Shown in pieces: positions 9,913-19,830 of a DNA stretch of 64,000 nucleotides (its first letter is position 1; each line of letters begins with the position of its first letter). The position numbers and the translations under genes were made by a program. The notes under the pieces are model-generated. The model was not told the origin of the DNA. It was given only the letters and a program-made list of their open reading frames with translations, and made no database searches. This DNA comes from Planococcus shixiaomingii (GTDB lineage Bacteria > Bacillota > Bacilli > Bacillales_A > Planococcaceae), in the NCBI RefSeq assembly GCF_030413615.1, contig NZ_CP129236.1:294001-358000 (forward strand). Direction: 5' to 3'.

Positions 9913-11775
9913 TTGATCAGCCAAGCAAATTCTCTGACGCAGGAAAAGTTACTGGAATTTCACGAAGGGCGGATGACCGATGCATATCTTTATTTCGGCT
10001 CTCATGTACAAGAAGGAGAAACAACTTTCACTGTCTGGGTACCTGGCGTAGAGCAAGTTGCCGTTATTTGCACGGCACCTCAAAGCAATTTAGAAGAAAA
10101 AATCCCAATGACTCTCCATCCGCTCGATTCAAGCATTTGGCATGTATCCGTGCCGAGAATGATGATGGACTACCGATACGAATATGAAATTGAAACAGCA
10201 CAAAAGGAAAAGATCCGTAAAGTCGATCCTTTTGCGCGCGCGAGTGAGAAACGGCCTCAAAACAAGTCGATTGTGCAAGGGAAATCGCAATATGATTGGC
10301 CGCAAGCGGTTCTTGTCCAGAAAGAAACTTCGAATCGCCAGCATTTCGAATCGGCAATGGCTATTTACGAATTGCATATCGGTACATGGAAGCGCGCAAA
10401 AGACGGTCAATTTTTAACGTACCGGGAATTAGCTGAAGAAGTAATCCCCTACGTAAAAAAACAAGGCTTTACCCACATTGAATTAATGCCTATTACTGAG
10501 CATCCGTTGGATGAATCGTGGGGCTACCAGACCACCGGCTACTTCGCGCCGACCAGCAGGTATGGGACGGCAGATGATTTGAAGTATTTTGTCCAAAGGT
10601 GTTCAGAAAATGGAATCGGTTTATTTCTTGATTGGGTTCCCGGCCATTTTTGCGTAGATGCCCATGCGTTGGCATTATTCAACGGAACCCCTCTTTATGA
10701 AGAAGCAAGGCCGGAACGAAGGATGAATCCAGACTGGGGAACGTTGAATTTTGATGTGCGCAAAGGAGAAGTCATCAGTTTTCTTTTGTCGAGCGGCCAT
10801 TACTGGCTTGGTGAATTTAAATTTGATGGGTTTAGAATGGACGCCTTGGTCAATTTGCTATTTGTTCCAAATGACCCGGCTCGGCCGCACAATGACGACG
10901 GCGTAGCTTTTCTTCGGACCTTGACAGCTTCCTTAAGACAGCATCATCCGCAGGCTATCCTCATTGCGGAAGATGCTTGGCATTTCCCGAAAGTGACAGA
11001 AGAAATCGAAGAAGGCGGAATAGGTTTTCATTATAAATGGAATTTTGGCTGGATGAATGATGTTCAGGTATACATGAAAACACCGCCATCCCAACGGTCC
11101 CGGATCCATGGCAATATAAACTTCTCGATTTTTTACCATTATGAAGAACGTTATATTTCCACGTTTTCACATGATGAATTTGTTCACGGCCAAGGCTCTC
11201 TCCTCAATAAGCTGCCAGGAACTTATGAAGAAAAATTCCATCAATTGCGCCTGCTTCTCGGTTTTTGGGTAGCTCACCCAGGAAAGAAACTCCTATTTAT
11301 GGGCCAGGAATTTGGTCATTTCGATGAATGGAAGTTCCAGCCAGAGCTGGATTGGCATTTATATGACTTTAAAGCCCATCGGCAAATGGCGTTATTTACA
11401 AAAGATTTGTTAAGGGTTTACCGAAACGAAAAAGCGCTTTTCGAGTTGGACGACAAACAGGAAGGATTCCTTTGGCTTGATGCAGATAATAGTGAGCAAA
11501 GCGTCGTTTCGTTTATACGCAGAGGGCGCTCGCCGGAAGACGAATGCATCGTCATCTGTAACTTTTCGGACCGCCCTTATCCGCATTTCCAAGTAGGTGT
11601 TCCGTCGAACGGTGCTTACCTTCAAGTGTTTTCGACAGATGATGCTCTTTATGGAGGAAACAGCACGTTGCAAAAGTCGAGCTTTCTTGCTGCAGACTAT
11701 GCATTCAATAACCAAAACCAATCAATAGAAGTCAATCTGCCCGCCTTCACTATGAGTATTTGGAAGAAAAATTGA
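9913..11775 (+). CDS. glgB: 1,4-alpha-glucan branching enzyme
   Basis: This 620-residue protein has an N-terminal CBM48-like module (about 20-110), the GH13 barrel and a C-terminal beta domain. Nucleophile Asp310 lies in GFRMDAL and acid/base Glu353 in LIAEDAW; the third carboxylate is in STFSHDEFVHG. It makes alpha-1,6 branches in glycogen. The start is TTG, with GGAGGTG six bases upstream. It opens the glgBCDAP operon, the Bacillus subtilis order. The 250 bases upstream must hold the operon promoter, but I cannot identify it with confidence. Confidence 0.95.
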   Translation: MISQANSLTQEKLLEFHEGRMTDAYLYFGSHVQEGETTFTVWVPGVEQVAVICTAPQSNLEEKIPMTLHPLDSSIWHVSVPRMMMDYRYEYEIETAQKEKIRKVDPFARASEKRPQNKSIVQGKSQYDWPQAVLVQKETSNRQHFESAMAIYELHIGTWKRAKDGQFLTYRELAEEVIPYVKKQGFTHIELMPITEHPLDESWGYQTTGYFAPTSRYGTADDLKYFVQRCSENGIGLFLDWVPGHFCVDAHALALFNGTPLYEEARPERRMNPDWGTLNFDVRKGEVISFLLSSGHYWLGEFKFDGFRMDALVNLLFVPNDPARPHNDDGVAFLRTLTASLRQHHPQAILIAEDAWHFPKVTEEIEEGGIGFHYKWNFGWMNDVQVYMKTPPSQRSRIHGNINFSIFYHYEERYISTFSHDEFVHGQGSLLNKLPGTYEEKFHQLRLLLGFWVAHPGKKLLFMGQEFGHFDEWKFQPELDWHLYDFKAHRQMALFTKDLLRVYRNEKALFELDDKQEGFLWLDADNSEQSVVSFIRRGRSPEDECIVICNFSDRPYPHFQVGVPSNGAYLQVFSTDDALYGGNSTLQKSSFLAADYAFNNQNQSIEVNLPAFTMSIWKKN

Positions 11776-11792
11776 GATAGGAGTGAAGTTGA

Positions 11793-12959
11793 ATGAAAAC
11801 CGAAATCGTTGCCATGCTTTTAGCGGGAGGCCAAGGAAGCCGCCTGAAGTCGCTGACTTACAATATTGCTAAGCCGGCCATTCCCTTTGGCGGGAAATAC
11901 CGCATCATCGATTTCCCTTTGTCGAATTGCATGAATTCGGAAATCCGTACTGTCGGAGTATTGACGCAATACCAGCCCCATGTTTTGCATAATTACATCG
12001 GCCTCGGCACGCCATGGGATCTTGATCGGCGCAATGGAGGAGTTACAATGCTGACGCCGTATGCTGCCATGGGAGGAATCAAATGGTATGACGGTACAGC
12101 AAATGCTATTTACCAAAATATTAATTATTTGATGGAACATGATCCTGAATATGTCATCATCTTGTCGGGTGACCATATTTACAAAATGGATTATGGCATG
12201 ATGCTCCAGTTCCATAAAGAGCAGCAAGCCGATGCCACCATTTCGGTCATTGAAGTGCCTTGGGAAGAGACAAACCGCTTTGGTATCATGAATACCAATG
12301 AAAACATGCAAATAACAGAATTTGTGGAAAAGCCGAAAGACGCGAAGAGCAATTTGGCTTCGATGGGGGTTTATATATTCCAGTGGCAAAAATTGAAAGA
12401 TTATTTGATTATGGACAACGAAAATGAAGATTCTTCCCATGACTTTGGGCATGACATCATTCCGTTGATGCTTGGCAAAGGGGAGAAACTGGTCGCCTAT
12501 CCGTATAAAGGCTATTGGAAAGATGTAGGGACTGTAGATAGCCTTTGGGAGGCCAATATGGATTTGTTGGATCCGGAATCGGGATTGAACTTGCATGACC
12601 CTGCATGGCGGATTTTCTCCTCAAACCCTCAGCTTCCGCCACAAGTTATTACAGAAACAGGTTTTATCCAAGAATCGTTTATCAATGAGGGCTGTGTAAT
12701 AGAAGGGGAAGTAATGAAATCGGTGGTTTTCCAAGATGTGCATATAAAAGAAGGTGCAGCCGTGCGGGAAAGTGTTGTCATGAGCAGTGTCGTGATTGGT
12801 AATGGCGTAAAGCTGAGCAGAGTCATCGTCCCGCCTTCTTTCAACGTTCCGGATAATTTCGAGCTGGAAAATTCGGGAAGTGAAATCGTTTTGCTGACAG
12901 ATGAAATCATCGAAAAATGGAAAGGAAGTGGTGAACATGCGTTTGATGGCAATCGTTGA
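11793..12959 (+). CDS. glgC: Glucose-1-phosphate adenylyltransferase, catalytic subunit
   Basis: This 388-residue protein carries the nucleotidyltransferase signature [10 protein letters not shown] near residues 9-18, the [14 protein letters not shown] segment and a C-terminal left-handed beta-helix. It makes ADP-glucose from glucose-1-phosphate and ATP, the committed step of glycogen synthesis. It follows glgB by 17 bases with a GGAG site. Its 3' end overlaps the glgD start by 23 bases. Confidence 0.95.
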   Translation: MKTEIVAMLLAGGQGSRLKSLTYNIAKPAIPFGGKYRIIDFPLSNCMNSEIRTVGVLTQYQPHVLHNYIGLGTPWDLDRRNGGVTMLTPYAAMGGIKWYDGTANAIYQNINYLMEHDPEYVIILSGDHIYKMDYGMMLQFHKEQQADATISVIEVPWEETNRFGIMNTNENMQITEFVEKPKDAKSNLASMGVYIFQWQKLKDYLIMDNENEDSSHDFGHDIIPLMLGKGEKLVAYPYKGYWKDVGTVDSLWEANMDLLDPESGLNLHDPAWRIFSSNPQLPPQVITETGFIQESFINEGCVIEGEVMKSVVFQDVHIKEGAAVRESVVMSSVVIGNGVKLSRVIVPPSFNVPDNFELENSGSEIVLLTDEIIEKWKGSGEHAFDGNR

Positions 12960-13959
12960 TGCTTCAGTAAGAATGCCAGGATTAGAAGAGTTGACGATGT
13001 ACCGTACTGCGGCCTCTATTCCATTTGGGGGGCGCTACCGGCTGATTGATTTTACATTATCCAATGTTGTAAATTCCGGCATTAACTCGGTGGGCATTTT
13101 CCCGACGAATCCCTTTGTTTCATTGCTTGACCATGTCGGGATGGGGAAAAGCTGGGATCTGGACCGCAGAAAAGATGGATTGTTTCTCTTGCCTCCCACC
13201 CACAAAAATGGCGGCCACTTGACTGTTGGGGCGTTTGCACCACTGGAAGAACATAGATCCTTTTTCTTGAAAAGCCGGCAGGAACACATCGTTATCACAA
13301 ATAGCTTTACCGTTTCGCAGATCAAGTATCATAAAATGCTCGATGCCCATATTAAATCGGGTGCAGATATAACCGAGGCAGTCAGTGGAGATAGATCTTT
13401 AAAAAGCTACATCATCTCTAGAAAGTTGCTGCTGGAATTGCTGGATGTTTATAAAGAAAAACGAATCATCAGTGTTGAAGATTTGGTCAATTTGAAAAAG
13501 AAACCTTATACGTATGGGCGTTTTGAATACGAAGGCTACCTTGCTGTCATAGATTCCGTCCAAAGTTATTTTAATGAATCACTAGCATTATTGGATGTGA
13601 GCAGATGGAATGATTTATTCCTGCATGAATGCCCAATTTACACGAAAGTAAAAGATGAGCCACCAACCCGCTATTTGAAAGGCTCACTTGTGAAACGGGC
13701 ATTGCTGGCCAATGGCGGGACAATTGAAGGAACGGTGACCGAAAGCATAATTGGCCGGGCAGTCGAAATCAGAAAGAATGCGAAAGTCGATCATTGCATC
13801 ATCATGCAAAAATGTGTCATTGGAGAAGGCTGTGATCTGTCCTATGTAATTGCCGATAAGGATGTCCACATTGAACCGGGTGTCATTTTACATGGAACAA
13901 AAGAAAATCCGGTCGTGTTGCGTAAAGGGGAGCGCGTGTTGAAGGAGGATGTTGGATGA
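12937..13959 (+). CDS. glgD: Glucose-1-phosphate adenylyltransferase, GlgD subunit
   Basis: This 340-residue GlgC paralogue has a degenerate nucleotide-binding start ([14 protein letters not shown] in place of the GGxGxRL loop), as in Bacillus GlgD, the regulatory partner of GlgC. I choose the ATG at 12937, preceded by AAGGAAG; an upstream in-frame ATG at 12901 lies inside glgC without a ribosome site. It overlaps glgC by 23 bases and glgA by four, so the three genes are translationally coupled. Confidence 0.93.
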   Translation: MRLMAIVDASVRMPGLEELTMYRTAASIPFGGRYRLIDFTLSNVVNSGINSVGIFPTNPFVSLLDHVGMGKSWDLDRRKDGLFLLPPTHKNGGHLTVGAFAPLEEHRSFFLKSRQEHIVITNSFTVSQIKYHKMLDAHIKSGADITEAVSGDRSLKSYIISRKLLLELLDVYKEKRIISVEDLVNLKKKPYTYGRFEYEGYLAVIDSVQSYFNESLALLDVSRWNDLFLHECPIYTKVKDEPPTRYLKGSLVKRALLANGGTIEGTVTESIIGRAVEIRKNAKVDHCIIMQKCVIGEGCDLSYVIADKDVHIEPGVILHGTKENPVVLRKGERVLKEDVG

Positions 13960-15392
13960 AGATTGTCATGGCGGCCACAGAAAGTGCCCCTTTTGTAAAA
14001 GTAGGGGGACTGGGTGATGTGATGGGAGCATTGCCGAAAGAATTGGTGGAGCTGGGCCATGAAGTGATGGTCCTGCTCCCTAAATACAATTTGATTCCCG
14101 AGAAGTACGAAGAGGAATTTTCGTTCAACCGGGAAATTGAATTCCTATTTAAATACGATAAGAAAAAATGCGGAATTTACGACTATGAGCTTAACGGAGT
14201 CCGATATGTCTTTTTGGAACATGACGCTTATTTTAAGCGGGACCGGGTGTATGGACATACCGATGACGCGGAGCGTTACGCTTTTTTCAATCGAGCCGCC
14301 TTGTTAGTGATGCAAGAGCTGAATTTCAAAGCCGATATCCTGCATGTTCACGATTGGCATGCGGCGATGCTGCCATTTTTAGTACGGGAAGACGAACGCT
14401 ATAAAAAGTTCAATGAAGGAATTAAAACAATGCTAACGATCCACAACTTACTTTATCAAGGCCCCTATTCACGGGAAGCGTTTCTCTCGAACTACGAAAT
14501 GGATGAGCGCTATTTTGATGAAGGAATTGTCGAGTGGAATGGGAAATTCAATATGATGAAAACCGGCCTTTTATATGCTGACCGCATTACGACAGTCAGT
14601 CCCACATACCGGGATGAAATTTTGACAGAAAAGTACGGGGAAAAATTGAATCCTCTACTGCAGGAGCGGGAAGCAGATTTTATCGGTATTGTAAATGGCA
14701 TTGATACAGTGGCTTACAATCCGGCAAGCGATTTGATGATTGAAAAAGAATACGATCACACCAGCATGGAAGAAAAAGCGGCGAACAAACGGGCGCTGCA
14801 GAAAAAATTCGAGTTGCCAGTACGTGGAGATATCCCTTTATTGACAATGGTTTCAAGACTGTCCAGGCAAAAAGGCATTGACGTCTTAATGGAGACCTTG
14901 CCAGAGATACTTGGGAAATCCGATGTTCAATTTCTTTTGCTGGGAACCGGCGAAGAAAAGAACGAGCAGTTCTTCCGGAAGTTAGCAGAAGATTATCCCG
15001 AAAAAGTAGGTATTTATATCGGTTTTGATGAAGCGCTTGCCCATTTAATGTACGCCGGAGCCGATATCTTTTTGATGCCTTCGCATTTTGAGCCTTGCGG
15101 GTTGAGCCAGATGGTTTCGATGCGTTATGGAACCATTCCTGTGGCCAATAAAACGGGTGGATTAAAGGACACGATTGAGGAATACAATGAAAACAATCGC
15201 ACAGGTACAGGCTTCCTGAGCGACTTTTCTCAAGGAGAACCTTTTTCTGAGGCATTGCAACGAGCTTTATCGCTGTATTCAAAACCAGAACATTGGGAGA
15301 CTATCAAACATAATGGGATGACTAGCGATTTTTCTTGGGCACATTCTGCAAAAGAGTATGCAAAAGAATACGAGAGGATAGTCAGAGGGTGA
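13956..15392 (+). CDS. glgA: Glycogen synthase (GT5)
   Basis: This 478-residue protein starts with the ADP-glucose-binding KVGGLGDV motif (residues 15-22). The C-terminal half has the GT-B motif SHFEPCGLSQM and the TGGLKDT loop. It adds glucose from ADP-glucose to growing alpha-1,4 chains. The ATG overlaps the glgD stop by four bases. Confidence 0.95.
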   Translation: MKIVMAATESAPFVKVGGLGDVMGALPKELVELGHEVMVLLPKYNLIPEKYEEEFSFNREIEFLFKYDKKKCGIYDYELNGVRYVFLEHDAYFKRDRVYGHTDDAERYAFFNRAALLVMQELNFKADILHVHDWHAAMLPFLVREDERYKKFNEGIKTMLTIHNLLYQGPYSREAFLSNYEMDERYFDEGIVEWNGKFNMMKTGLLYADRITTVSPTYRDEILTEKYGEKLNPLLQEREADFIGIVNGIDTVAYNPASDLMIEKEYDHTSMEEKAANKRALQKKFELPVRGDIPLLTMVSRLSRQKGIDVLMETLPEILGKSDVQFLLLGTGEEKNEQFFRKLAEDYPEKVGIYIGFDEALAHLMYAGADIFLMPSHFEPCGLSQMVSMRYGTIPVANKTGGLKDTIEEYNENNRTGTGFLSDFSQGEPFSEALQRALSLYSKPEHWETIKHNGMTSDFSWAHSAKEYAKEYERIVRG

Positions 15393-15401
15393 GGATAAGC
15401 C

Positions 15402-17753
15402 ATGTTTTATTCGAAAGAGGAGTTTAAAGAAGAGTTCACGAAACGGCTGGGGCAAGACAAGGTGCCACAAACAGCGTATGCAGTGCTTGGCGCCATGATG
15501 AAGGAACTTTTAGAAGAGGATTGGGTCAAAACCAATCAACTTTATACAGAATCCAAAGTGAAGCAATTGTATTATATTTCAATCGAATTTTTAATTGGAA
15601 GGATGCTTGTGCAAAATCTTCATAGCCTGGGGATTTTCACTATAGTACAAGAAGGACTGCAAGAACTGGGCTTTAACTTGGAGGAGCTCGAAGAGATGGA
15701 GCCGGAACCAGGGCTGGGCAATGGGGGCCTTGGGAGACTGGCGGCTTGTTTTATGGATTCGCTTGCCGCTTTGCAATTGCCGGGGCATGGATGCGGCATT
15801 CGGTACAAAGGCGGTTTATTCACGCAGCAGATTGAGAATGGTTTCCAAACCGAATACCCGACCGATTGGTTAAGGGAAATAGAAGGATGGGAAAAAAGAC
15901 GAGATGACTTGGCGGTGGAAATACCGTTCTATGGCCGCTTGCACCCTCGCCATACAGACATAGAATGGGTCAAGGCTGTTCCCTACGATATGCCGATTGT
16001 CGGAGCCTCCGGCAGAACTGTAAATACCTTGCGGTTATGGCAGGCGGAAGTTTCAGAGCGTCCGCTTCCCGCGTATAAGGATTTCAACGAATATACACTT
16101 GAAACTGCGGCAATCTCTGACCGGCTTTATCCTGATGATTCATTGGTCACAGGAAAAATTTTACGTTTAAAACAGCAATATTTCATGTGCAGCGCATCTC
16201 TTCAAACCATTATAAAAACATTGCCTGGGCCGGTTCATGAATTGCCTCATCAGGTAGCTATTCAAATCAACGATACACATCCGGCCATTGCGATACCGGA
16301 ATTAATGCGTATCTTGCTTGATGAGGAAGGTTTAGAGTGGGAAGAAGCATGGAATATCACAACGCACACCATTTCTTATACAAACCACACCATCTTAGGA
16401 GAAGCGATGGAAAAATGGGACAGTCATCTGCTGGCTTCATTAGTACCCCGCGTATATGAAATCATTCATGAAATCGATCGCCGGTTCAAGGAGCAGCTGC
16501 AAGAACAGGTACTAAAAGAACAAGAGTTCAAAAAGTTATCTATTATTGACGATGGCCTCGTCAAAATGGCCGTACTGGCTGTAGTTGGCAGCTATAAAGT
16601 AAATGGCGTAGCAGAACTCCACACAGATATATTAAAAAACCGCGAAATGAAAGAGTTGTATCGGCAGTTTCCAGGGAAATTCCACAACAAAACAAACGGC
16701 ATTACCCACCGTCGCTGGCTCATAAAAGCCAACCCCGAACTGACGCAGTTAATTACCCAATCTATTGGCGATGATTGGCTGAAAAAACCGATTCTGTTGA
16801 ATGATTTGAATAAATTTATCATTGATGCTTCTTTCCAGGAGGCGTTGAAAGAGGTAAAACGAGCGAAGAAAAACCAGCTGATTGCGCATGTTGAAAAATC
16901 ATGGGACAGCCCAATCGATCCGCTGTCCATTTTTGATATTCATATTAAACGGTTTCATGGCTACAAACGTCAATTGATGAACATTCTTCATATTCAATCG
17001 CTTTACGACCGTATTAAAGAAGACAGCACCTACCGGCCTTATCCGCGTACCTTTTTCTTTGGCGGAAAAGCAGCACCTGGATATGAATTTGCTAAACAAG
17101 TTATCAAATTGATCAATGTTATAGCCGCTAAAGTAAATCAGGATCCTTTAGTGCGTAACCATATCCACATAGTCTTTATAGAGAATTACAACGTGAGCCA
17201 TGGTGAAAGAATGTTTCCTGCTGCCGATATCAGCGAACAGATTTCAACTGCATCCAAAGAAGCTTCAGGCACGGGGAATATGAAGTTCATGATGAACGGT
17301 GCTATTACGCTGGGGACACTTGACGGAGCAAATGTCGAAATCGTTGAACGTGTAGGCAAAGAAAATGCTTTTATCTTTGGACTGCATTCGCAGCAAATCA
17401 TGTTGCTTGAAAAGCATAAGAATTATCGGGCGCAGGAAGTAATCGAGCAAAGTCCGGAGTTAAAAAGTCTTATGGCACGGCTGCTAAGTGGGGAGCTGTC
17501 TGATGGCACTGAGAACATCAGTTTTATCCGTAACCAATTAGTGGACTTGAATGATCCGTATTTTGTGCTGAAGGACTTTCACAGCTATGCTGCTATGCAT
17601 GAAAAAGTGCTGGCGTCCTACGAAGATCAAGGAAATTGGCAAGGGATGTCAGTGAGAAACATTGCCGAATCCGGAATCTTTTCAAGTGACCGTACCATTC
17701 AGCAATATTCGGATGATGTTTGGGATCTAAAGAAAATTTTGAATGTGTATTGA
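15402..17753 (+). CDS. glgP: Glycogen phosphorylase (GT35)
   Basis: This 783-residue protein has the full phosphorylase layout, including EPEPGLGNGGLGRLAACFMDS near residue 105 and the pyridoxal-phosphate motif EASGTGNMKFMMNG with the Schiff-base lysine at about residue 628. It releases glucose-1-phosphate from glycogen ends. It begins nine bases after glgA. There is no terminator before the following dehydrogenase gene, only 21 bases away, so transcription probably continues. Confidence 0.95.
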   Translation: MFYSKEEFKEEFTKRLGQDKVPQTAYAVLGAMMKELLEEDWVKTNQLYTESKVKQLYYISIEFLIGRMLVQNLHSLGIFTIVQEGLQELGFNLEELEEMEPEPGLGNGGLGRLAACFMDSLAALQLPGHGCGIRYKGGLFTQQIENGFQTEYPTDWLREIEGWEKRRDDLAVEIPFYGRLHPRHTDIEWVKAVPYDMPIVGASGRTVNTLRLWQAEVSERPLPAYKDFNEYTLETAAISDRLYPDDSLVTGKILRLKQQYFMCSASLQTIIKTLPGPVHELPHQVAIQINDTHPAIAIPELMRILLDEEGLEWEEAWNITTHTISYTNHTILGEAMEKWDSHLLASLVPRVYEIIHEIDRRFKEQLQEQVLKEQEFKKLSIIDDGLVKMAVLAVVGSYKVNGVAELHTDILKNREMKELYRQFPGKFHNKTNGITHRRWLIKANPELTQLITQSIGDDWLKKPILLNDLNKFIIDASFQEALKEVKRAKKNQLIAHVEKSWDSPIDPLSIFDIHIKRFHGYKRQLMNILHIQSLYDRIKEDSTYRPYPRTFFFGGKAAPGYEFAKQVIKLINVIAAKVNQDPLVRNHIHIVFIENYNVSHGERMFPAADISEQISTASKEASGTGNMKFMMNGAITLGTLDGANVEIVERVGKENAFIFGLHSQQIMLLEKHKNYRAQEVIEQSPELKSLMARLLSGELSDGTENISFIRNQLVDLNDPYFVLKDFHSYAAMHEKVLASYEDQGNWQGMSVRNIAESGIFSSDRTIQQYSDDVWDLKKILNVY

Positions 17754-17774
17754 ATTTGAAAGGGTGGTCATAGA

Positions 17775-18581
17775 GTGGATAAATCATTCAATAATACAGA
17801 TTTAGAAGATTACAAAGAAAGTGGGGTTTTGAAAGACAAAGTGGCCCTCGTTACCGGAGGCAGCAGCGGAATTGGCCGTGCTGTGTCTATCGCTTATGCA
17901 AAAGAAGGAGCGAAAGTGGTAATCGGCTACTTGGACGATGAGGAATCAGCTAATGAAACGATAAAAATCATCGAAAAATACGGCGGGGAAGCAAGAGCTT
18001 TAAATGCGGATTTGAGCACCTCGGAAAACTGCAACCGCTTGGTCCAGTTTGCCTTGGATGAATTTGGCCAGTTGGATGTTGTCGTCAACAATGCGGGATT
18101 TCAATACCCCCAGACATCGCCGCTTGATATCTCGGATGAGCAATTGCTAAAGACATTCCAAATTAAAGTATTTGCCATGTTTTACATTACAAGAGCGGCC
18201 ATCCCTCACTTGAAAAAAGGGAGCCGAATCATCAATACGGCTTCCGTCAATGCGTATCAAGGCCATGCAGACTTGATTGACTATTCAGGAGCAAACGGGG
18301 CCATCGTTGCTTTGACGCGGTCCTTGGCAAGGAATTTAGTCGATCAGGAAATTGCTGTTAACGGCATCGCGCCAGGTCCTATTTGGACACCGCTCATTAC
18401 AAAAACATTTGAAGACATCAACCCAAACGTAGCGGATGACTTCGGAGAGGATGTGCCTGTCGGCCGTCCAGGACAACCATATGAGCTGGCAAAAGCTTTT
18501 GTTTTTTTAGCAGATCCGCAAAACTCTTATATGACTGGCCAGTTTTTGCATGTCAACGGCGGCGGTTATATGTCTTCATAA
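17775..18581 (+). CDS. Short-chain dehydrogenase (stress-protein-39 type) with exchanged catalytic Asn/Lys
   Basis: This 268-residue classical SDR has the TGGSSGIG cofactor loop (about residues 27-34) and a VVNNAGF strand. Its overall pattern, including PGPIWTPLI, is that of the Bacillus GspA39/YhdF group. Ser157 and Tyr170 are present with normal 13-residue spacing. However, the YxxxK lysine is Asn174 (YSGAN), and the position where related proteins carry the helix-4 catalytic Asn is Lys131 (TFQIKVF). The start is GTG with a GAAAGGGTGG site. It appears to be the last gene of the glycogen operon and is followed by a terminator. Activity and substrate are unknown; it may be a divergent enzyme or a non-enzymatic protein. 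Confidence 0.85.
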   Translation: MDKSFNNTDLEDYKESGVLKDKVALVTGGSSGIGRAVSIAYAKEGAKVVIGYLDDEESANETIKIIEKYGGEARALNADLSTSENCNRLVQFALDEFGQLDVVVNNAGFQYPQTSPLDISDEQLLKTFQIKVFAMFYITRAAIPHLKKGSRIINTASVNAYQGHADLIDYSGANGAIVALTRSLARNLVDQEIAVNGIAPGPIWTPLITKTFEDINPNVADDFGEDVPVGRPGQPYELAKAFVFLADPQNSYMTGQFLHVNGGGYMSS

Positions 18582-18598
18582 TATATTTCCATAGCAAG

Positions 18599-18626
18599 AA
18601 GCTGCCAGAAATCGGGGCGGCTTTTT
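18599..18626 (+). terminator. Terminator closing the glg-SDR operon
   Basis: AAGCTGCC pairs with GGCGGCTT (one G-U pair) and is followed by TTTTTG. It lies 17 bases after the SDR stop and is the first terminator-like hairpin since glgB. Confidence 0.65.
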
Positions 18627-18735
18627 GTTTTGTATCGTTTTAAATTATCGGCATTTTTTTCTTGCTGAAAAAGGATTAGAAAAGAAAGAACCGCAGGCAA
18701 TGTGGTAAAATGCAATAGGAAATGAGGGTGAGTCC

Positions 18736-19830
18736 ATGAAAACGAAATGGATGGTTTTCTATAGCATACTGATATTATTGGTGCTGTCGGCATGCGTTGG
18801 GACAACTGATAATTTAGAAGAAACGAAACCGAAAAAACAAACGGTTCAAGAACAGGCGGGCGGCTTAAAAGTTCATTTTATTGATGTGGGGCAAGGAGAC
18901 GCGACGCTGCTGGAGTTGGATGAACACACCATGCTAATTGATGCAGGTGATTGGAATGCAACGGATGTGGTCGATTATTTACATGAGCAAGGAATCGAGA
19001 AAATCGACATTGCAGTAGGGACGCATCCCGATTCAGACCATATTGGGCAGCTGGCTGATGTGGTTAACAACTTTGACGTTGGGGAAGTGTGGATGTCCGG
19101 CAATGAAAGTACATCGAATACATTTATCGAAACGTTAGAAGCGATTGATGCAGCTGGAAGCGATTATTACGAACCGAGGGCCGGGGAAGTATTTGACTTA
19201 GGAGACATGAAAATCGAAGTGCTGTATCCGAAAGAAGCTACCGGAAAAGCGAACGAAGAATCCATTTCGTTTAAGTTGACGTATGGAGAAGTCCGCTTTG
19301 TCTTCACAGGGGATTCGGGTGTTAAAGAAGAACAGAATATGATTGATAGCGGGATCGACTTGGATGCTGAAATTTTGCATTTGGGGCATCATGGCTCGAA
19401 CACCTCCACTAGCGCCGCTTTCTTGAAGGCGGTATCACCGGAAGTTGCAGTTTATAGCGCCGGTGCGGACAATTCTTACGGCCATCCCCATGCGGAAGTG
19501 TTGGCTGCTGCAGAGAATGCCGGAGCAGAAGTATACGGCACCGACGTCAACGGCACGATCATTGTTGAAACGGACGGTAAAACGTATAGCGTAGTTGCCC
19601 AGCAAGAGGGGGTCACGAAAGAAGGGAAAAACCGATGCGTTGATTTGAACAAGGCGTCATCAGCCGAACTGCAGGGAATTGCAGGCATCGGACCAGCTTT
19701 TGCAGAGGATATCATTGCAGAACGGCCATTCAAAAAAATTGAAGACTTAACGAAAATCAAAGGCATTGGACCTGGAAAGCTTAAAAGTATAGAAGAACAG
19801 GGTCTTGCTTGTGTAGGAGGGACGAAATGA
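18736..19830 (+). CDS. Secreted lipoprotein with ComEC-like metallo-beta-lactamase domain and C-terminal HhH domain
   Basis: The 364-residue protein has a signal peptide with lipobox LSAC (Cys20), so it should be anchored outside the membrane. Residues about 45-290 are a metallo-beta-lactamase domain with the FIDVGQGDA opening, the HPDSDH metal motif (97-102), FTGDSG and LGHHGSNTST. This is the form seen in the C-terminal domain of the DNA uptake protein ComEC. Residues about 300-360 hold two helix-hairpin-helix motifs (GIAGIGPAFA and KIKGIGPGKL) like ComEA, normally DNA-binding. It may act on extracellular DNA, for example as a nuclease. It overlaps the DUF3006 gene by four bases. Confidence 0.85.
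   Translation: MKTKWMVFYSILILLVLSACVGTTDNLEETKPKKQTVQEQAGGLKVHFIDVGQGDATLLELDEHTMLIDAGDWNATDVVDYLHEQGIEKIDIAVGTHPDSDHIGQLADVVNNFDVGEVWMSGNESTSNTFIETLEAIDAAGSDYYEPRAGEVFDLGDMKIEVLYPKEATGKANEESISFKLTYGEVRFVFTGDSGVKEEQNMIDSGIDLDAEILHLGHHGSNTSTSAAFLKAVSPEVAVYSAGADNSYGHPHAEVLAAAENAGAEVYGTDVNGTIIVETDGKTYSVVAQQEGVTKEGKNRCVDLNKASSAELQGIAGIGPAFAEDIIAERPFKKIEDLTKIKGIGPGKLKSIEEQGLACVGGTK

Noticed and set aside
11820..12596. 258-codon minus-strand frame inside glgC
   Set aside because: It is fully antisense to a clear GlgC with all family motifs and shows no recognisable protein features.
14680..15282. 200-codon minus-strand frame inside glgA
   Set aside because: Antisense to a confident glycogen synthase gene; composition is not protein-like.
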